This document shows positions 53,011 to 61,938 of a stretch of 64,000 nucleotides of DNA, in pieces. A program made the position numbers and the translations under genes. Source of the DNA: JBOGNO01 sp050747245 (GTDB lineage: Bacteria; Acidobacteriota; Terriglobia; Acidiferrales; UBA7541); the NCBI GenBank assembly GCA_050747245.1, contig JBOGNO010000001.1, positions 248,001 through 312,000 on the forward strand, in the 5' to 3' direction. The notes under the pieces are model-generated. The model was not told the DNA's origin. It worked only from the letters and a program-made list of their open reading frames with translations, and did no database searches. Position 1 is the stretch's first letter. Every line of letters starts with the position of its first letter.

Positions 53011-54447
53011 ATGAATTCCGGGAAAGATTCCTTGCGTGTGAAGTTGTGTTCCCCGGATTCGGGATTTGCGCAGGCAGTTGCACGCGCATTGGGAGACAGC
53101 ATCCAGATTGATTGGAGCCAAAGCTTTTCGCTCGCGAAGGAACCGGATGAAAAGGACGCTTGGGAAGTCGTTCTCCTGGATCTGAGGGCGGCCGTTAGCG
53201 AAACAGATGGCGAAGCTGGGCTGAGTTTCATCCGTGAAAGCGCCCAGATTAAGACAGCGCCCCCCGTCATCGGCATTGTCCCCGCGGACGACCACGCTCT
53301 GGCACGCCGAGTGAGAGAGTGCGGCGCCTACGATATGGTCACCAGCCCTCCGGATATTTCCCACCTTCGTCTGGTTTTAAGACGCGCCCGCGCATTTTAT
53401 GAGCTTGAGAAAGAAACGCAGCAATTGCGGAGCGAGCGGCATACCAATGGCCAGTTCGGCGAATTGCTGGGGACTTCGCCAGGCATGCAGGAAGTTTTCG
53501 CTTTGGCACTAAAGATCGCGCCGTGCGACGTATCGGTGTTGATTACCGGCGAAACAGGCACCGGAAAGGAATTGCTCGCCCGCGCCATCCATCGCATGAG
53601 TCCGCGCGCCAGCGGAACCTTTTTGGCATTCTCTTGCGCGAATCTCCCCGAGTCGCTCGTTGAGGATGAATTGTTCGGGCACGAAAAAGGAGCTTTCACA
53701 GGGGCTATCGCTCAGCGCCGTGGGCGCCTGGAAATGGCCGACCGCGGCACACTCTTACTCGATGAGTTGGGGGATCTGGGTCTTGGTTTGCAGCCGAAAC
53801 TCTTGCGCGTTTTGCAGGAGCGCACCTTCGAGAGAATCGGCGGAAGCTCGCCCGTCGCGGTTAATATACGATTAATTTGCGCCACGCACCACGATATCGA
53901 AGGAATGGTGCGCGATGGGAAGTTCCGCGAAGATTTGTACTACCGGCTGAATGTCATCACGCTTACACTGCCTCCCTTGCGCGAGAGGCGCGAAGACATA
54001 GTTTTTCTGTCCAACCACTTCCTCCAAAAATTTACGAATCAGTTCGGGAAGAAATCGAGACGCTTCTCTCCCACAGCGCTCCGGGCCTTAGAGGAGTATG
54101 ACTGGCCGGGCAACGTCCGCCAGCTGGAGAATGTCGTCCAGCGCGCAGTAGTGCTGGCTGACTCCTCAACCATCGAGGCGTGGCATCTGCCGGGACCCTT
54201 TCAAAAGGGAGGCGACCCAGTCGTCTCCACACGATCTTCGTTTGAAGAGGAAGTTCGGGAGTTCAAACGACGCTTGATCCTTCGAACGCTCCGCGATTGT
54301 CAATGGCACAAGACGGACACTGCGCGGACTCTGGGGCTGGCCAGAAACTATTTGCACCGGTTGATCAATCAGCTGCAAATCCGTCCGGAGGCCACGGCAG
54401 TGCCGGCGCCCGCGCAAATCCTGCCTCCACCGGGCCGCGTGATGTAA
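53011..54447 (+). CDS. Sigma-54-dependent response regulator (NtrC type)
   Basis: A 478-residue protein in the usual order. An atypical receiver-like domain covers about 1-125, with an Asp at position 57 (VVLLDLRAA) but without the normal acidic pair near the start. The AAA+ domain has Walker A GETGTGKE, the sigma-54 contact GAFTGA, Walker B LLLDELGD and arginine-finger region FREDLYYRLNV. A C-terminal Fis-type helix-turn-helix follows (RTLRDCQWHKTDTARTLGLARNYLHRLI). It activates sigma-54 promoters by ATP hydrolysis. ATG with GGAGG. It heads the cluster leading into the Tad pilus genes. Confidence 0.9.
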   Translation: MNSGKDSLRVKLCSPDSGFAQAVARALGDSIQIDWSQSFSLAKEPDEKDAWEVVLLDLRAAVSETDGEAGLSFIRESAQIKTAPPVIGIVPADDHALARRVRECGAYDMVTSPPDISHLRLVLRRARAFYELEKETQQLRSERHTNGQFGELLGTSPGMQEVFALALKIAPCDVSVLITGETGTGKELLARAIHRMSPRASGTFLAFSCANLPESLVEDELFGHEKGAFTGAIAQRRGRLEMADRGTLLLDELGDLGLGLQPKLLRVLQERTFERIGGSSPVAVNIRLICATHHDIEGMVRDGKFREDLYYRLNVITLTLPPLRERREDIVFLSNHFLQKFTNQFGKKSRRFSPTALRALEEYDWPGNVRQLENVVQRAVVLADSSTIEAWHLPGPFQKGGDPVVSTRSSFEEEVREFKRRLILRTLRDCQWHKTDTARTLGLARNYLHRLINQLQIRPEATAVPAPAQILPPPGRVM

Positions 54448-54473
54448 GGCAGCTTCGCGCCGACGACGGTTCT

Positions 54474-55460
54474 ATGAGCACAGGATTTCATTCTGAACTG
54501 CATCGGCCTCCGGGCTTTTTTATGTCTAATTTCCGCGAAGAAGCCTGTCTTCCTTCCCTGTTGCAGGCGCAGAACGCCGATGGAGGCTGGGGATTCCATC
54601 CCTCTCGCGAGAGCGCGGTCGAGCCTACCTGTTGGGTGCTGTTGGCGCTCGGAGGCGAGGCGGAACGGAAAACAGCTGAACAGATTAAGCGGGGGTGCGA
54701 TTGGCTCAGGTCGGCACAGCTCTCGGATGGTTCTTGGCCTGCTTATCCGGGCCAGGGCGAAGGATGCTGGCTGACATCACTCGCCTGTCTCGCCTTGCGC
54801 GAACAGGACTCATTCTCCGAACCCGTGGCACGCGGGGTCGAACGGTTTTGCGCGGACTGGCCGGGCGAGGGCGGGCTTGGGCAGCGGCTTCGAGATCGCC
54901 TGATGCGTGGCAAGGATGTGGTGCGCCAGAACAGCGCTCTGCGAGGTTGGAGCTGGACCAGGGGCACTTCAAGCTGGGTTGAGCCGACGTCGTTGGGACT
55001 CTTGCTCCTCAGGAACATATTTCCGGAGCAGATGCCATCGCGTGTTGCGAAACGACGGCAACTGGCAGAGGCCATGCTTTTCGACCGCATGTGTCCGAGT
55101 GGAGGGTGGAATTCCGGGAATTCCGCTGTGTACGGCGTGGCCGGTGAACCTCTGGTGGGCCCCACCGCTTGGGCGCTGCTTGCACTTCACGGCCGGGCAG
55201 AACGTCAAGAGTTGCAGTCGAGTTTGGAGTGGCTGGAGCATGCGCAGGAAAGCACGCGCGGAGCGAGTTCAATTTCACTGGCGCATCTCTGTCTACGGGC
55301 TTACGGCTGCGAGACGCCTTCCCCCGAATCGCTTCTGCGCCAACTGTATGCGACAAATCAATTCTTACAGAGTATCCCGTCACTGTGTTTTGCTGCCATG
55401 GCGCTCGATTCGCACATGCGCTGGCTCCCAAGCGGAAAGAACTGGGGGCCCGGGTCATGA
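54474..55460 (+). CDS. Prenyltransferase/squalene-cyclase-repeat protein
   Basis: A 328-residue protein from the ATG at 54474 (the ATG at 54522 is possible). It carries QW-type repeats of the squalene-hopene cyclase alpha-barrel fold: QNADGGWGF, SDGSWPAYPG, PSGGWNSGN. It is half the length of true cyclases and no DxDD acid motif was seen, so it is probably a binding or structural barrel and not a triterpene cyclase. It lies 26 bp after the sigma-54 activator; its stop overlaps the next start (ATGA), linking it to the DUF362 gene. Confidence 0.75.
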   Translation: MSTGFHSELHRPPGFFMSNFREEACLPSLLQAQNADGGWGFHPSRESAVEPTCWVLLALGGEAERKTAEQIKRGCDWLRSAQLSDGSWPAYPGQGEGCWLTSLACLALREQDSFSEPVARGVERFCADWPGEGGLGQRLRDRLMRGKDVVRQNSALRGWSWTRGTSSWVEPTSLGLLLLRNIFPEQMPSRVAKRRQLAEAMLFDRMCPSGGWNSGNSAVYGVAGEPLVGPTAWALLALHGRAERQELQSSLEWLEHAQESTRGASSISLAHLCLRAYGCETPSPESLLRQLYATNQFLQSIPSLCFAAMALDSHMRWLPSGKNWGPGS

Positions 55461-56404
55461 GCACACCTATTGGAATGTCTGCCCCTCGGCCACTTCCTCC
55501 GGCCCGTGTTGCCATCCGCAAGGCAACTGAATACTCGGCCGATTTGCCGGCGCTGTTGTTTGAAACTCTGCGTGAGTTCGAGCTACCTGTACGAGGAAAA
55601 ACAGTTCTCTTGAAGCCAAATTTCGTTGGCCCGGATCCGCGCGGAATGACCAACACCCATCCCGCCGTAGTAGCCGCTGCCCGTGAGAGTTTTTTGCGAC
55701 TTGGCGCAGCCGAAGTGATTGTAGGTGAAGGGCCTGCGCTCGATCGGGACACGGAAGCCATTCTCGAATCCATCCATTTGCGCGACCACCTGGGGCCCCT
55801 TTCCACTTCATTTGTAGATCTGAACACCGACGACGTGAGCAAAGTGCCGCTGCGGACGCGGGCCTCTTCGCTGCGGGGGCTTTATTTACCTAACAGCGTC
55901 ATGCGCGCGGACTTTGTGGTGTCCATGCCGAAACTGAAAACGCATCACTGGTCTGGAGTCACGCTGTCTCTGAAAAACATGTTTGGAATTGTCCCCGGCT
56001 CATGCTACGGCTGGCCCAAGAATGTGCTGCACTGGGCGGGCATCACGCGCTCTCTCTTGGACATCAACAGCACGGTCCGGCCGCAATTTGCAATCGTGGA
56101 CGGAATCGTCGGTATGGAAGGAAACGGGCCTATCCAAGGGGATCCGCGGCCCTGCGGGGTGCTCGTGCTAGGGGATGATCCGGTTGCCGTTGATGCAACG
56201 TGCGCGCGGATTATGAATCTTTCGCCCGAGCGGATTGAGCATATCGCACAAGCATCCGTCCTCCTCGGCCACATGAAGGAAGACAAGATCAAGCAGCTAG
56301 GCGAGACCATCGCAGCGGTCTGCACTTCATTCAAGATTCTGGATAGATTCCGTCGGCTTCGACCTGTGTCGGGAGGGCAACTTTGGAGTCCCAATTGCCT
56401 GTAG
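55457..56404 (+). CDS. DUF362-domain protein
   Basis: The ATG at 55457 overlaps the preceding stop by ATGA, giving 315 residues; the in-frame upstream ORF lies inside the previous gene. Family landmarks are VLLKPNFVGPDPRG, ADFVVSMPKLKTHHW, GVTLSLKNMFGIVPG and IVDGIVGMEGNGP. DUF362 proteins often carry a 4Fe-4S ferredoxin domain; none is present here. The function of the family is unknown. Conserved coupling with the squalene-repeat gene suggests both act together. Confidence 0.83.
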   Translation: MSTPIGMSAPRPLPPARVAIRKATEYSADLPALLFETLREFELPVRGKTVLLKPNFVGPDPRGMTNTHPAVVAAARESFLRLGAAEVIVGEGPALDRDTEAILESIHLRDHLGPLSTSFVDLNTDDVSKVPLRTRASSLRGLYLPNSVMRADFVVSMPKLKTHHWSGVTLSLKNMFGIVPGSCYGWPKNVLHWAGITRSLLDINSTVRPQFAIVDGIVGMEGNGPIQGDPRPCGVLVLGDDPVAVDATCARIMNLSPERIEHIAQASVLLGHMKEDKIKQLGETIAAVCTSFKILDRFRRLRPVSGGQLWSPNCL

Positions 56405-56433
56405 ATAGTGCGTTGGCGCAGGAGAAAGGGTGT

Positions 56434-56934
56434 ATGTGTCTCCAAACAGAGCCAGCCAAGAAGCCACTACGGCGCTCATTTGTGAGAATCGCGAGGGAGG
56501 AGACCGCCTCCGAGCTGGTGGAGGCTGCGATCGTCCTCAACCTCCTACTTGCTTTGTTGATTGGGATCATCTGGATCGCTCGGGCATATAACGTTTACGA
56601 GACTCTCACGTTCGCCGCACGAGAGGGCGCGCGCGTGGCTACTTCACCAACATGCTCCGCCTGCGGAGGGGGAAATACCCCGCCGAGCAATAGCACGATC
56701 ACAAAGACAATCGATAATGCGCTCAAGGGTTCGGGAATCGACCCGTCAAAGCTAAACCCCGGAATCAATATTCAAAACGGCGTCGTCCTGAACCCCGGCG
56801 ACCCAAGCGCCGCCCAGGTAACCGGAGTGGTCATCTCGTTCGGGTATCCCTTCAAATTCACCGTGCCATTCACAAGTCTAAACGCCAAGACGATTACGAT
56901 CTCCACAAAGGTCGAAATGCGTCAGGAGTTTTAG
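56434..56934 (+). CDS. tadE: TadE-like pseudopilin
   Basis: The ATG at 56434 with GGAG about nine bases upstream gives 166 residues. The N-terminus is a class-IV-type prepilin leader followed by EETASELVEAAIVLNLLLALLIGIIW: Glu at +5 of the expected processing site but Ala rather than Gly before the cut. TadE pseudopilins are cleaved by the Tad prepilin peptidase and take part in Flp pilus assembly. A periplasmic domain with Cys (SPTCSACGGG) follows. It is the first pilus-structural gene of the cluster. Confidence 0.83.
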   Translation: MCLQTEPAKKPLRRSFVRIAREETASELVEAAIVLNLLLALLIGIIWIARAYNVYETLTFAAREGARVATSPTCSACGGGNTPPSNSTITKTIDNALKGSGIDPSKLNPGINIQNGVVLNPGDPSAAQVTGVVISFGYPFKFTVPFTSLNAKTITISTKVEMRQEF

Positions 56935-56938
56935 GGCA

Positions 56939-57541
56939 GTGTTGAACATTCGGCCGATCAAACGGTTTGTCCCATCGAAGGTAGTGTTGCACCGCAGCGT
57001 GCGGATTCTGAGCGACTCCTCGGGAGCGCAACTAATTGAGTTCGCCCTGGTCCTCCCGATGCTGCTTGTACTGCTTGTCGGGATTTCGGACTTTGGTTTC
57101 GGATTCGCGTTGAAGGACAAACTCACGGAGGCTGCTCGAGAAGCTTTGCGAACCGCGATCAGCCAGCCGAACGACTTGTCGAGCACACAATGTCACGGCG
57201 GTCCTTGTTCGGTGCAATCGGCGGCGTCCGTAGCCGTCAACTATCTTTCCAATGCGGGTGTAAATGTTTGCGGAATGAACCCGTCTGGAGCAGGCCCGTC
57301 GGCCAGCGGCTTTGTCTGGACATACACGGCTTCGTCGGGATGTCCCAGTGCGATGACCCTCAAAATTGAGCGGGCCGTGACTTTCACAAGTAGCACGAAC
57401 AACGTCACCGGCACGCGCGTCACCATCAGCTATCCGTATAGCTGGAACATTGGGCATGTCATCAAACTGCTTCTTCCGTCTTCGGGCTACGCCGGCACTA
57501 TCACGCTGACCAGCGCCGAACTGATGAGCAACCTCGATTAG
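56939..57541 (+). CDS. TadE/TadF-like pseudopilin
   Basis: A 200-residue protein from a GTG start four bases after the TadE stop. It has the motif SSGAQLIEFALVLPMLLVLLVG with Gly before and Glu at +5 of the predicted cleavage site, followed by an extracytoplasmic domain with several cysteines (QCHGGPCS, VNVCGMN, SGCPS). It is a second minor pseudopilin of the Tad system, in the same operon. Confidence 0.82.
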   Translation: MLNIRPIKRFVPSKVVLHRSVRILSDSSGAQLIEFALVLPMLLVLLVGISDFGFGFALKDKLTEAAREALRTAISQPNDLSSTQCHGGPCSVQSAASVAVNYLSNAGVNVCGMNPSGAGPSASGFVWTYTASSGCPSAMTLKIERAVTFTSSTNNVTGTRVTISYPYSWNIGHVIKLLLPSSGYAGTITLTSAELMSNLD

Positions 57542-57566
57542 TTGGGGGGAAACAGAGGAGCGAGCT

Positions 57567-58970
57567 ATGCGAGCAAATGAAAAGAATCAGCAAATTCGAA
57601 TGGGGGAAAAAGGGCTCACGCTGGTAACGGTGACTCTCACGCTGACGATTCTGCTATCCATCAGCGCGCTGGCGATTGATCTCGCTTCGCTTTACGTTGC
57701 CAGGAATGAAGCGCAACGTGTCGCGGACGCTGCGGCGCTGGGCGCAGCGAAGATTTTCGTCGAGACAGGGTTCGTGACCGGCTCGTCGACGCAATCGGCA
57801 AACGTGCAATCGCTGGCGACGCAGCGCGCGAAAGACATCGTTGCGCAGAATACTGTCGCTGGGCAGACGGTCACGCTGCAGGGCAGCGACGTCACGTTCA
57901 ACGGGGATTTTTCTCCTTCCAAGGCCCTAGTGACTGTCAACGTGCAGCGGACAAAGGCACGGGGGAATGCGGTTCCGTTGATGTTCGCGCGTATTATCGG
58001 CAAGAGCACAGTGGACATCGCCGCTTCCGCGACCGCGGAGGCTTACAATCCCTCGGGAGGATCGATTTCAGTTGGCGTATTTTGTCTGAAACCATTCTTT
58101 GTTCCCAACTGTGACGGAAGTCACAGTAGCCCGTCAAACGACGGAAGTTGTAATGGGAGTAAGAAGGCCGGGCACTTCGCGGAATTCTTCAACAATGATG
58201 GGACTGTGGCAAATCCGGGCCTGACCCCGGGGGGAATCGTCGGCTCGACGCTGACTTTTCACAGCAACCAGTCGGGCAGCAACCCCGCGCCCCCTAATTT
58301 CCAACTTCTGGATGTAGGTGGCGGCTCTGCTCAATTCACCACGAACGCGACCTCGTGCAACACGACAAAGTTTTCCTGCAGTGCAAATGGCAGCCTGCTC
58401 TCTTCTGTTTCAGCGACGACGATCGATGGCGCACTGCAGAGCATGATCAACGCCACTTCCGACGGTCTTGGCAAAGGGCAGGACAGCATCACGTTCAACG
58501 TTTCGGGAAACCCGACGTTTTCAATCACCGGCGGTTCCAATAATCCGAATTCAGGGCTGCGCGGCGTCGCAGGGCTTACAACCAGCTCTTCCATCGTAAC
58601 CATCCCCGTTTTCGGCAACAGCGGAGGAGGAGAGGGCGACGACGAAGAAGGCGGCGGTGGCAGCTCTACGATTGTGGGGTTCCTGCAAACATTCGTTACC
58701 CAGGTGGTTAAAAGCGGCAGTGGCAGCAGCGCGGATGTGCAGGTCACCGTGGTTGTGATGAATGCTTACGGCTGCAGTGGAGGTGGTGGTGAGGGTGACG
58801 GCGGAGGCGATGGCGAAGGTGGAGATGGAGGCGGCGGAGGATCGTCCCTGAGTGGGCCCGGGGGATCGCCCTTCCTTGTGCGCCTGGTGACCAATTCGAA
58901 TGGTGGCGGTGGTGACGGCGGCGGGGGCGATGGCGGCGGCGACGGCGGAGGCGATGGTGGTCATCACTAG
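57567..58970 (+). CDS. TadG-like protein with Gly/Asp-rich tail
   Basis: A 467-residue protein with a Tad-type N-terminus: EKGLTLVTVTLTLTILLSISALAIDLASLYVARNEAQRVADAAALGAAK, quoted here only as residues of about 15-60. This is the TadG/pilus-assembly Tad-like signature (helix followed by DxxxLYVARNEAQRVADAAAL). Unlike longer TadG proteins no von Willebrand A domain was recognised. The last ~70 residues are almost only Gly, Asp and Glu (GGGDGEGGDGGGGG; GGDGGGGDGGGDGGGDGG). ATG with GAGGAG. Confidence 0.8.
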   Translation: MRANEKNQQIRMGEKGLTLVTVTLTLTILLSISALAIDLASLYVARNEAQRVADAAALGAAKIFVETGFVTGSSTQSANVQSLATQRAKDIVAQNTVAGQTVTLQGSDVTFNGDFSPSKALVTVNVQRTKARGNAVPLMFARIIGKSTVDIAASATAEAYNPSGGSISVGVFCLKPFFVPNCDGSHSSPSNDGSCNGSKKAGHFAEFFNNDGTVANPGLTPGGIVGSTLTFHSNQSGSNPAPPNFQLLDVGGGSAQFTTNATSCNTTKFSCSANGSLLSSVSATTIDGALQSMINATSDGLGKGQDSITFNVSGNPTFSITGGSNNPNSGLRGVAGLTTSSSIVTIPVFGNSGGGEGDDEEGGGGSSTIVGFLQTFVTQVVKSGSGSSADVQVTVVVMNAYGCSGGGGEGDGGGDGEGGDGGGGGSSLSGPGGSPFLVRLVTNSNGGGGDGGGGDGGGDGGGDGGHH

Positions 58971-59019
58971 AACCTCAAAATCAAGATTCCCGAGGCTGCA
59001 GGTGGCTGCAAACTAAACG

Positions 59020-60585
59020 ATGGCCAGCACACCGACATCTTACGTCGCGACAGAAAGCAAGACTGCCTTGTTTCCTGTCGCTTTGCGAAAAACTTTCTCG
59101 TTTTCTGTGCTCCTGGGCGGCGTGCTAGCAATCTGTGTATTTCTTGGAACACGCTTCAATCTTCTGGATCCCGATACTTGGTGGCACATCCGAGTGGGTC
59201 AAGAGATTTTGGCGCACGGCCATTGGCCCTCCGCTGACCCCTATTCGTTCACCGCAGCAGGAACGCCGTGGATGGCTTACGAGTGGCTCGGCGAAGTTGT
59301 GATGGCACTCTCCGCGCGCGGCGGCGGACTTTTCGGACCGACGATTCTGCTGCTGGTGCTCTCCGTCACGCTGTTTTCTCTGCTCTACTATTACTCGTCT
59401 CTGCGCGCGGGGAACAGCAAGGCAGCATTTGTGGGCTGCTTGCTGGTGATTGCGCCGTGCATGGCATTCTTCAAACTGAGACCGCAATTGCTGGGTTACA
59501 TCTTTCTTCTGCTCTTGCTGATCATAATGCAGCTTTTCCGGCAGGGAAGGCGTAAGGCCATCTGGCTGCTGCCACCGCTGTTCCTGCTGTGGATCAACAC
59601 CCACGGCACATTTGCGGTGGGTCTTTTTTTCTTCGGCGTGTACTTGCTCTGCGGTTGGTTCGAGTTCTCCAAAGGCGGAGTCTTTGCGGAGCGTTGGGGA
59701 CCGCGTGAACGCCGGCTGCTCCTTCTCGCGGGAGTTCTCTGCGTGCTTGTATTGGGGATCACCCCCTACGGCCTGCGGCTTGCGACCTATCCTATTAACC
59801 TGGCGCTGCACCAACCGATCAATGTGGCGACAATTCAAGAATGGCAGCCGCTCAGTTTTACCAATCCACTCGGAAAGGTTTTTCTGGGGCTCCTGCTGCT
59901 ATTTTTCCCCGCGCAGGTAGTGGTGGGCTTGCGGTATCGCCTCGATGAGTTGATTTTCCTCCTCTTCGCGGCTTTCGCGGCATGCACTCATGTTCGATTT
60001 GTCATCATATTCCTAATCGTATTCACTCCTTTGCTGGCATCTCTGCTGGCTCTCTGGATTCCCAGGTACAACTCCTCGATTGATAAACCCATCCTCAATG
60101 CCGCCCTTCTGGCGATGCTGGTATTGGGGATGGTGCATTTCGTACCCGGCGATTCCGAACTCATCGAGATGGCCTCCCAGCATTATCCGCTCGATGCTGT
60201 CGCCTATCTTCGCTATCACCCGGTGCCTGGGCCCATCTTGAATGACTACGGTTTTGGCGGATATCTGATCTATGCCATGTCTCCGCAACTGAAAGTGTTC
60301 ATCGACGGCCGCGCCGATATCTATGAAGCGAACGGCGTTCACGCGGCGTACAACAGCATTTTCAGCCTCGAACCGGAGACGCAGGACCTGCTCCGCAAGT
60401 ACAACATCCAAGCCTGCCTGATCCAGCGAAGGTCCCCGCTAGGCACTTTTCTTGTCGCTACGAAGGAATGGGATCAAGTCTATGCCGACGAGACCAGCGA
60501 GGTGCTTGTGCACAATCGGAGACAGAGCCCTGAAGCCGTCGGCCCTGAAAGCAATATAAAAAGCGACGCCCCTACGCTTGAGTAG
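59020..60585 (+). CDS. GT-C-like polytopic membrane protein in the Tad locus
   Basis: A 521-residue membrane protein with about eleven hydrophobic segments and a soluble C-terminal ~130 residues. The first loop has DPDTWWHIRVGQEIL and DPYSFTAAGTPWMAYEWLGE, the layout of GT-C glycosyltransferases with a catalytic Asp in the first periplasmic loop. The C-terminal part (VPGPILNDYGFGGYLIY; KVFIDGRADIYEANG) is shared by a group of uncharacterised acidobacterial-type membrane proteins. It lies between TadG-like and Flp pilin genes, so pilin glycosylation is an attractive but untested role. Confidence 0.65.
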   Translation: MASTPTSYVATESKTALFPVALRKTFSFSVLLGGVLAICVFLGTRFNLLDPDTWWHIRVGQEILAHGHWPSADPYSFTAAGTPWMAYEWLGEVVMALSARGGGLFGPTILLLVLSVTLFSLLYYYSSLRAGNSKAAFVGCLLVIAPCMAFFKLRPQLLGYIFLLLLLIIMQLFRQGRRKAIWLLPPLFLLWINTHGTFAVGLFFFGVYLLCGWFEFSKGGVFAERWGPRERRLLLLAGVLCVLVLGITPYGLRLATYPINLALHQPINVATIQEWQPLSFTNPLGKVFLGLLLLFFPAQVVVGLRYRLDELIFLLFAAFAACTHVRFVIIFLIVFTPLLASLLALWIPRYNSSIDKPILNAALLAMLVLGMVHFVPGDSELIEMASQHYPLDAVAYLRYHPVPGPILNDYGFGGYLIYAMSPQLKVFIDGRADIYEANGVHAAYNSIFSLEPETQDLLRKYNIQACLIQRRSPLGTFLVATKEWDQVYADETSEVLVHNRRQSPEAVGPESNIKSDAPTLE

Positions 60586-60784
60586 TGCACGAAAGGGGAC
60601 AACTTCCCTACGCCTGGCCAATTATCCATTCCTGAGTTCCTGTAAGTCGCGCATCCATAACATCTCCGCCATAGAATCTTGTTCGAATTTCCATTTCGAT
60701 GTTTGGAATCCTGTGTGCTCCTGACCCCGACACCGGGCGCGGTCTCACAGGCTGCCCTGGAGCTCTCCAATGGAGGTAATCGTG

Positions 60785-60955
60785 ATGAGGAACCTTTTAG
60801 TCCGGCTGTGGCAGGAAGAGTCAGGGCAGGATCTCACAGAGTACGCATTGCTAGTTGTGCTGATTTCTCTCGCCGCGATTGCAGCGATGAAGAATCTGGC
60901 AACAGCGATCGGCACGGTTTTCAACACCGCGTCAACAAACCTGGCCACGACTTAA
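60785..60955 (+). CDS. flp: Flp-family type IVb pilin (copy 1)
   Basis: The ATG at 60785 with GGAGG eight bases upstream gives 56 residues, exactly the length of the second copy; an ATG 15 bases earlier lacks the spacing. The prepilin motif is SGQDLTEYALLVVLISL: cleavage after Gly, Glu at +5, Tyr at +6. The mature pilin is about 37 residues with one hydrophobic helix. It is the main subunit of Flp pili. Confidence 0.93.
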   Translation: MRNLLVRLWQEESGQDLTEYALLVVLISLAAIAAMKNLATAIGTVFNTASTNLATT

Positions 60956-61136
60956 GCCCTGCGAGAATGTGCTCACTCCATGGCCGGTGGAGGGAATCCT
61001 TTCACTCCGTCGGCCAAGGAGGGCGCATTTGTGAAGGCCTCCGATAGCCCCGGCAACGGTTCTGATCGCGAGATGAGCAAACCTTAGGCTCGTTGCGTAC
61101 GAAGGCCGTGGCGCTATTCAAAGAATGGGTGGAGAA

Positions 61137-61307
61137 ATGAAAAGCTTTCTCAGATCACTCTGGAGCGGAGAGCAGGGCCAAAACTTAACCGAGTACGCGC
61201 TCATCGTGGTTCTGATCGCGCTCGGCTCGATAGCTGCCATTCAAAACCTGGCCGCGGCCATCGTGAATGTCTTTACGACGGCCTCGACCAACATGGCGAC
61301 TACGTAG
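61137..61307 (+). CDS. flp: Flp-family type IVb pilin (copy 2)
   Basis: A 56-residue paralogue of the first pilin. The start at 61137 is chosen because it aligns with the copy 1 start; the ATG at 61125 (four extra residues) is an alternative. The motif QGQNLTEYALIVVLIAL gives the same cleavage site (after Gly, Glu +5). The C-terminal TASTNMATT mirrors TASTNLATT of copy 1. A 180 bp gap separates the two, so each may have its own regulation. Confidence 0.93.
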   Translation: MKSFLRSLWSGEQGQNLTEYALIVVLIALGSIAAIQNLAAAIVNVFTTASTNMATT

Positions 61308-61388
61308 GCCCAGCTGGAATCTCAGGATCTTACGACTGGCCATCTTTTTGTCTTCAGCCGAACGCGGGATGGTGCCCGGGAGAAACGG

Positions 61389-61925
61389 ATGCAGCACTTC
61401 ATGTGGATCTTAGGCATGGTCATAGCCGGCGCGGCGGCATATTCCGATTGGCGCTTCCGGCGCATCCCGAACCGGCTGACAGTCTCCGCGTTCCTTCTGG
61501 GGCTGACATTGAATAGCGTCGCCTGGGGATGGCATGGAACTCGCAACTCTCTCATCGGAGCGGCGATACCAATGCTCGCACTTCTTCCCTTGGTGATGAT
61601 GCGTGGCCTCGGAGCTGGTGACTGGAAGTTGATGGTCGCGCTGGGATCCATACTGGGGTGGGCGGAAATCCTGCTGGTTCTCCTGGCAAGCGTGTTCGTT
61701 GCCGGAATGATTGCTTTTGTCCAAGTGATTCGCCAGAGACGCGCGAAGGAAGCACTGGCGAATATGTGGGGAGTGCTGCGGGTGTTCGCCGTTTTCGGGA
61801 TTATCCCCAACGGAGAGATATCGCTCGACAACCCCAATGCTGCGACTTTGCCGTTCGGAGTCGCAGCGGCCGCGGCCACGGTGATGTGCTATTTGGGACT
61901 TTTGGCTGTAACGAAATGGTCTTAA
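61389..61925 (+). CDS. cpaA: Prepilin peptidase, A24 family (TadV/CpaA)
   Basis: A 178-residue membrane protein with about five helices and both catalytic aspartates: Asp20 in YSDWRFRRIPN and Asp78 in GLGAGDWKLM (GxGD). It lacks the N-methylation domain, as expected for the Tad-type enzyme. It cleaves the Flp and TadE-type leaders on the cytoplasmic side. ATG with GGGAGAAACGG. Confidence 0.93.
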   Translation: MQHFMWILGMVIAGAAAYSDWRFRRIPNRLTVSAFLLGLTLNSVAWGWHGTRNSLIGAAIPMLALLPLVMMRGLGAGDWKLMVALGSILGWAEILLVLLASVFVAGMIAFVQVIRQRRAKEALANMWGVLRVFAVFGIIPNGEISLDNPNAATLPFGVAAAAATVMCYLGLLAVTKWS

Positions 61926-61938
61926 TGGGAGCCTGCCA

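Noticed and set aside
54474..55460. Functional squalene-hopene cyclase
   Set aside because: About half the length of cyclases and no DxDD acid motif visible; only the repeat fold is supported.
60704..60718. Possible sigma-54 -24/-12 promoter before the first flp gene
   Set aside because: GG-N10-GC spacing is present, but the flanking bases match the consensus poorly (TGGAAT...GTGC).
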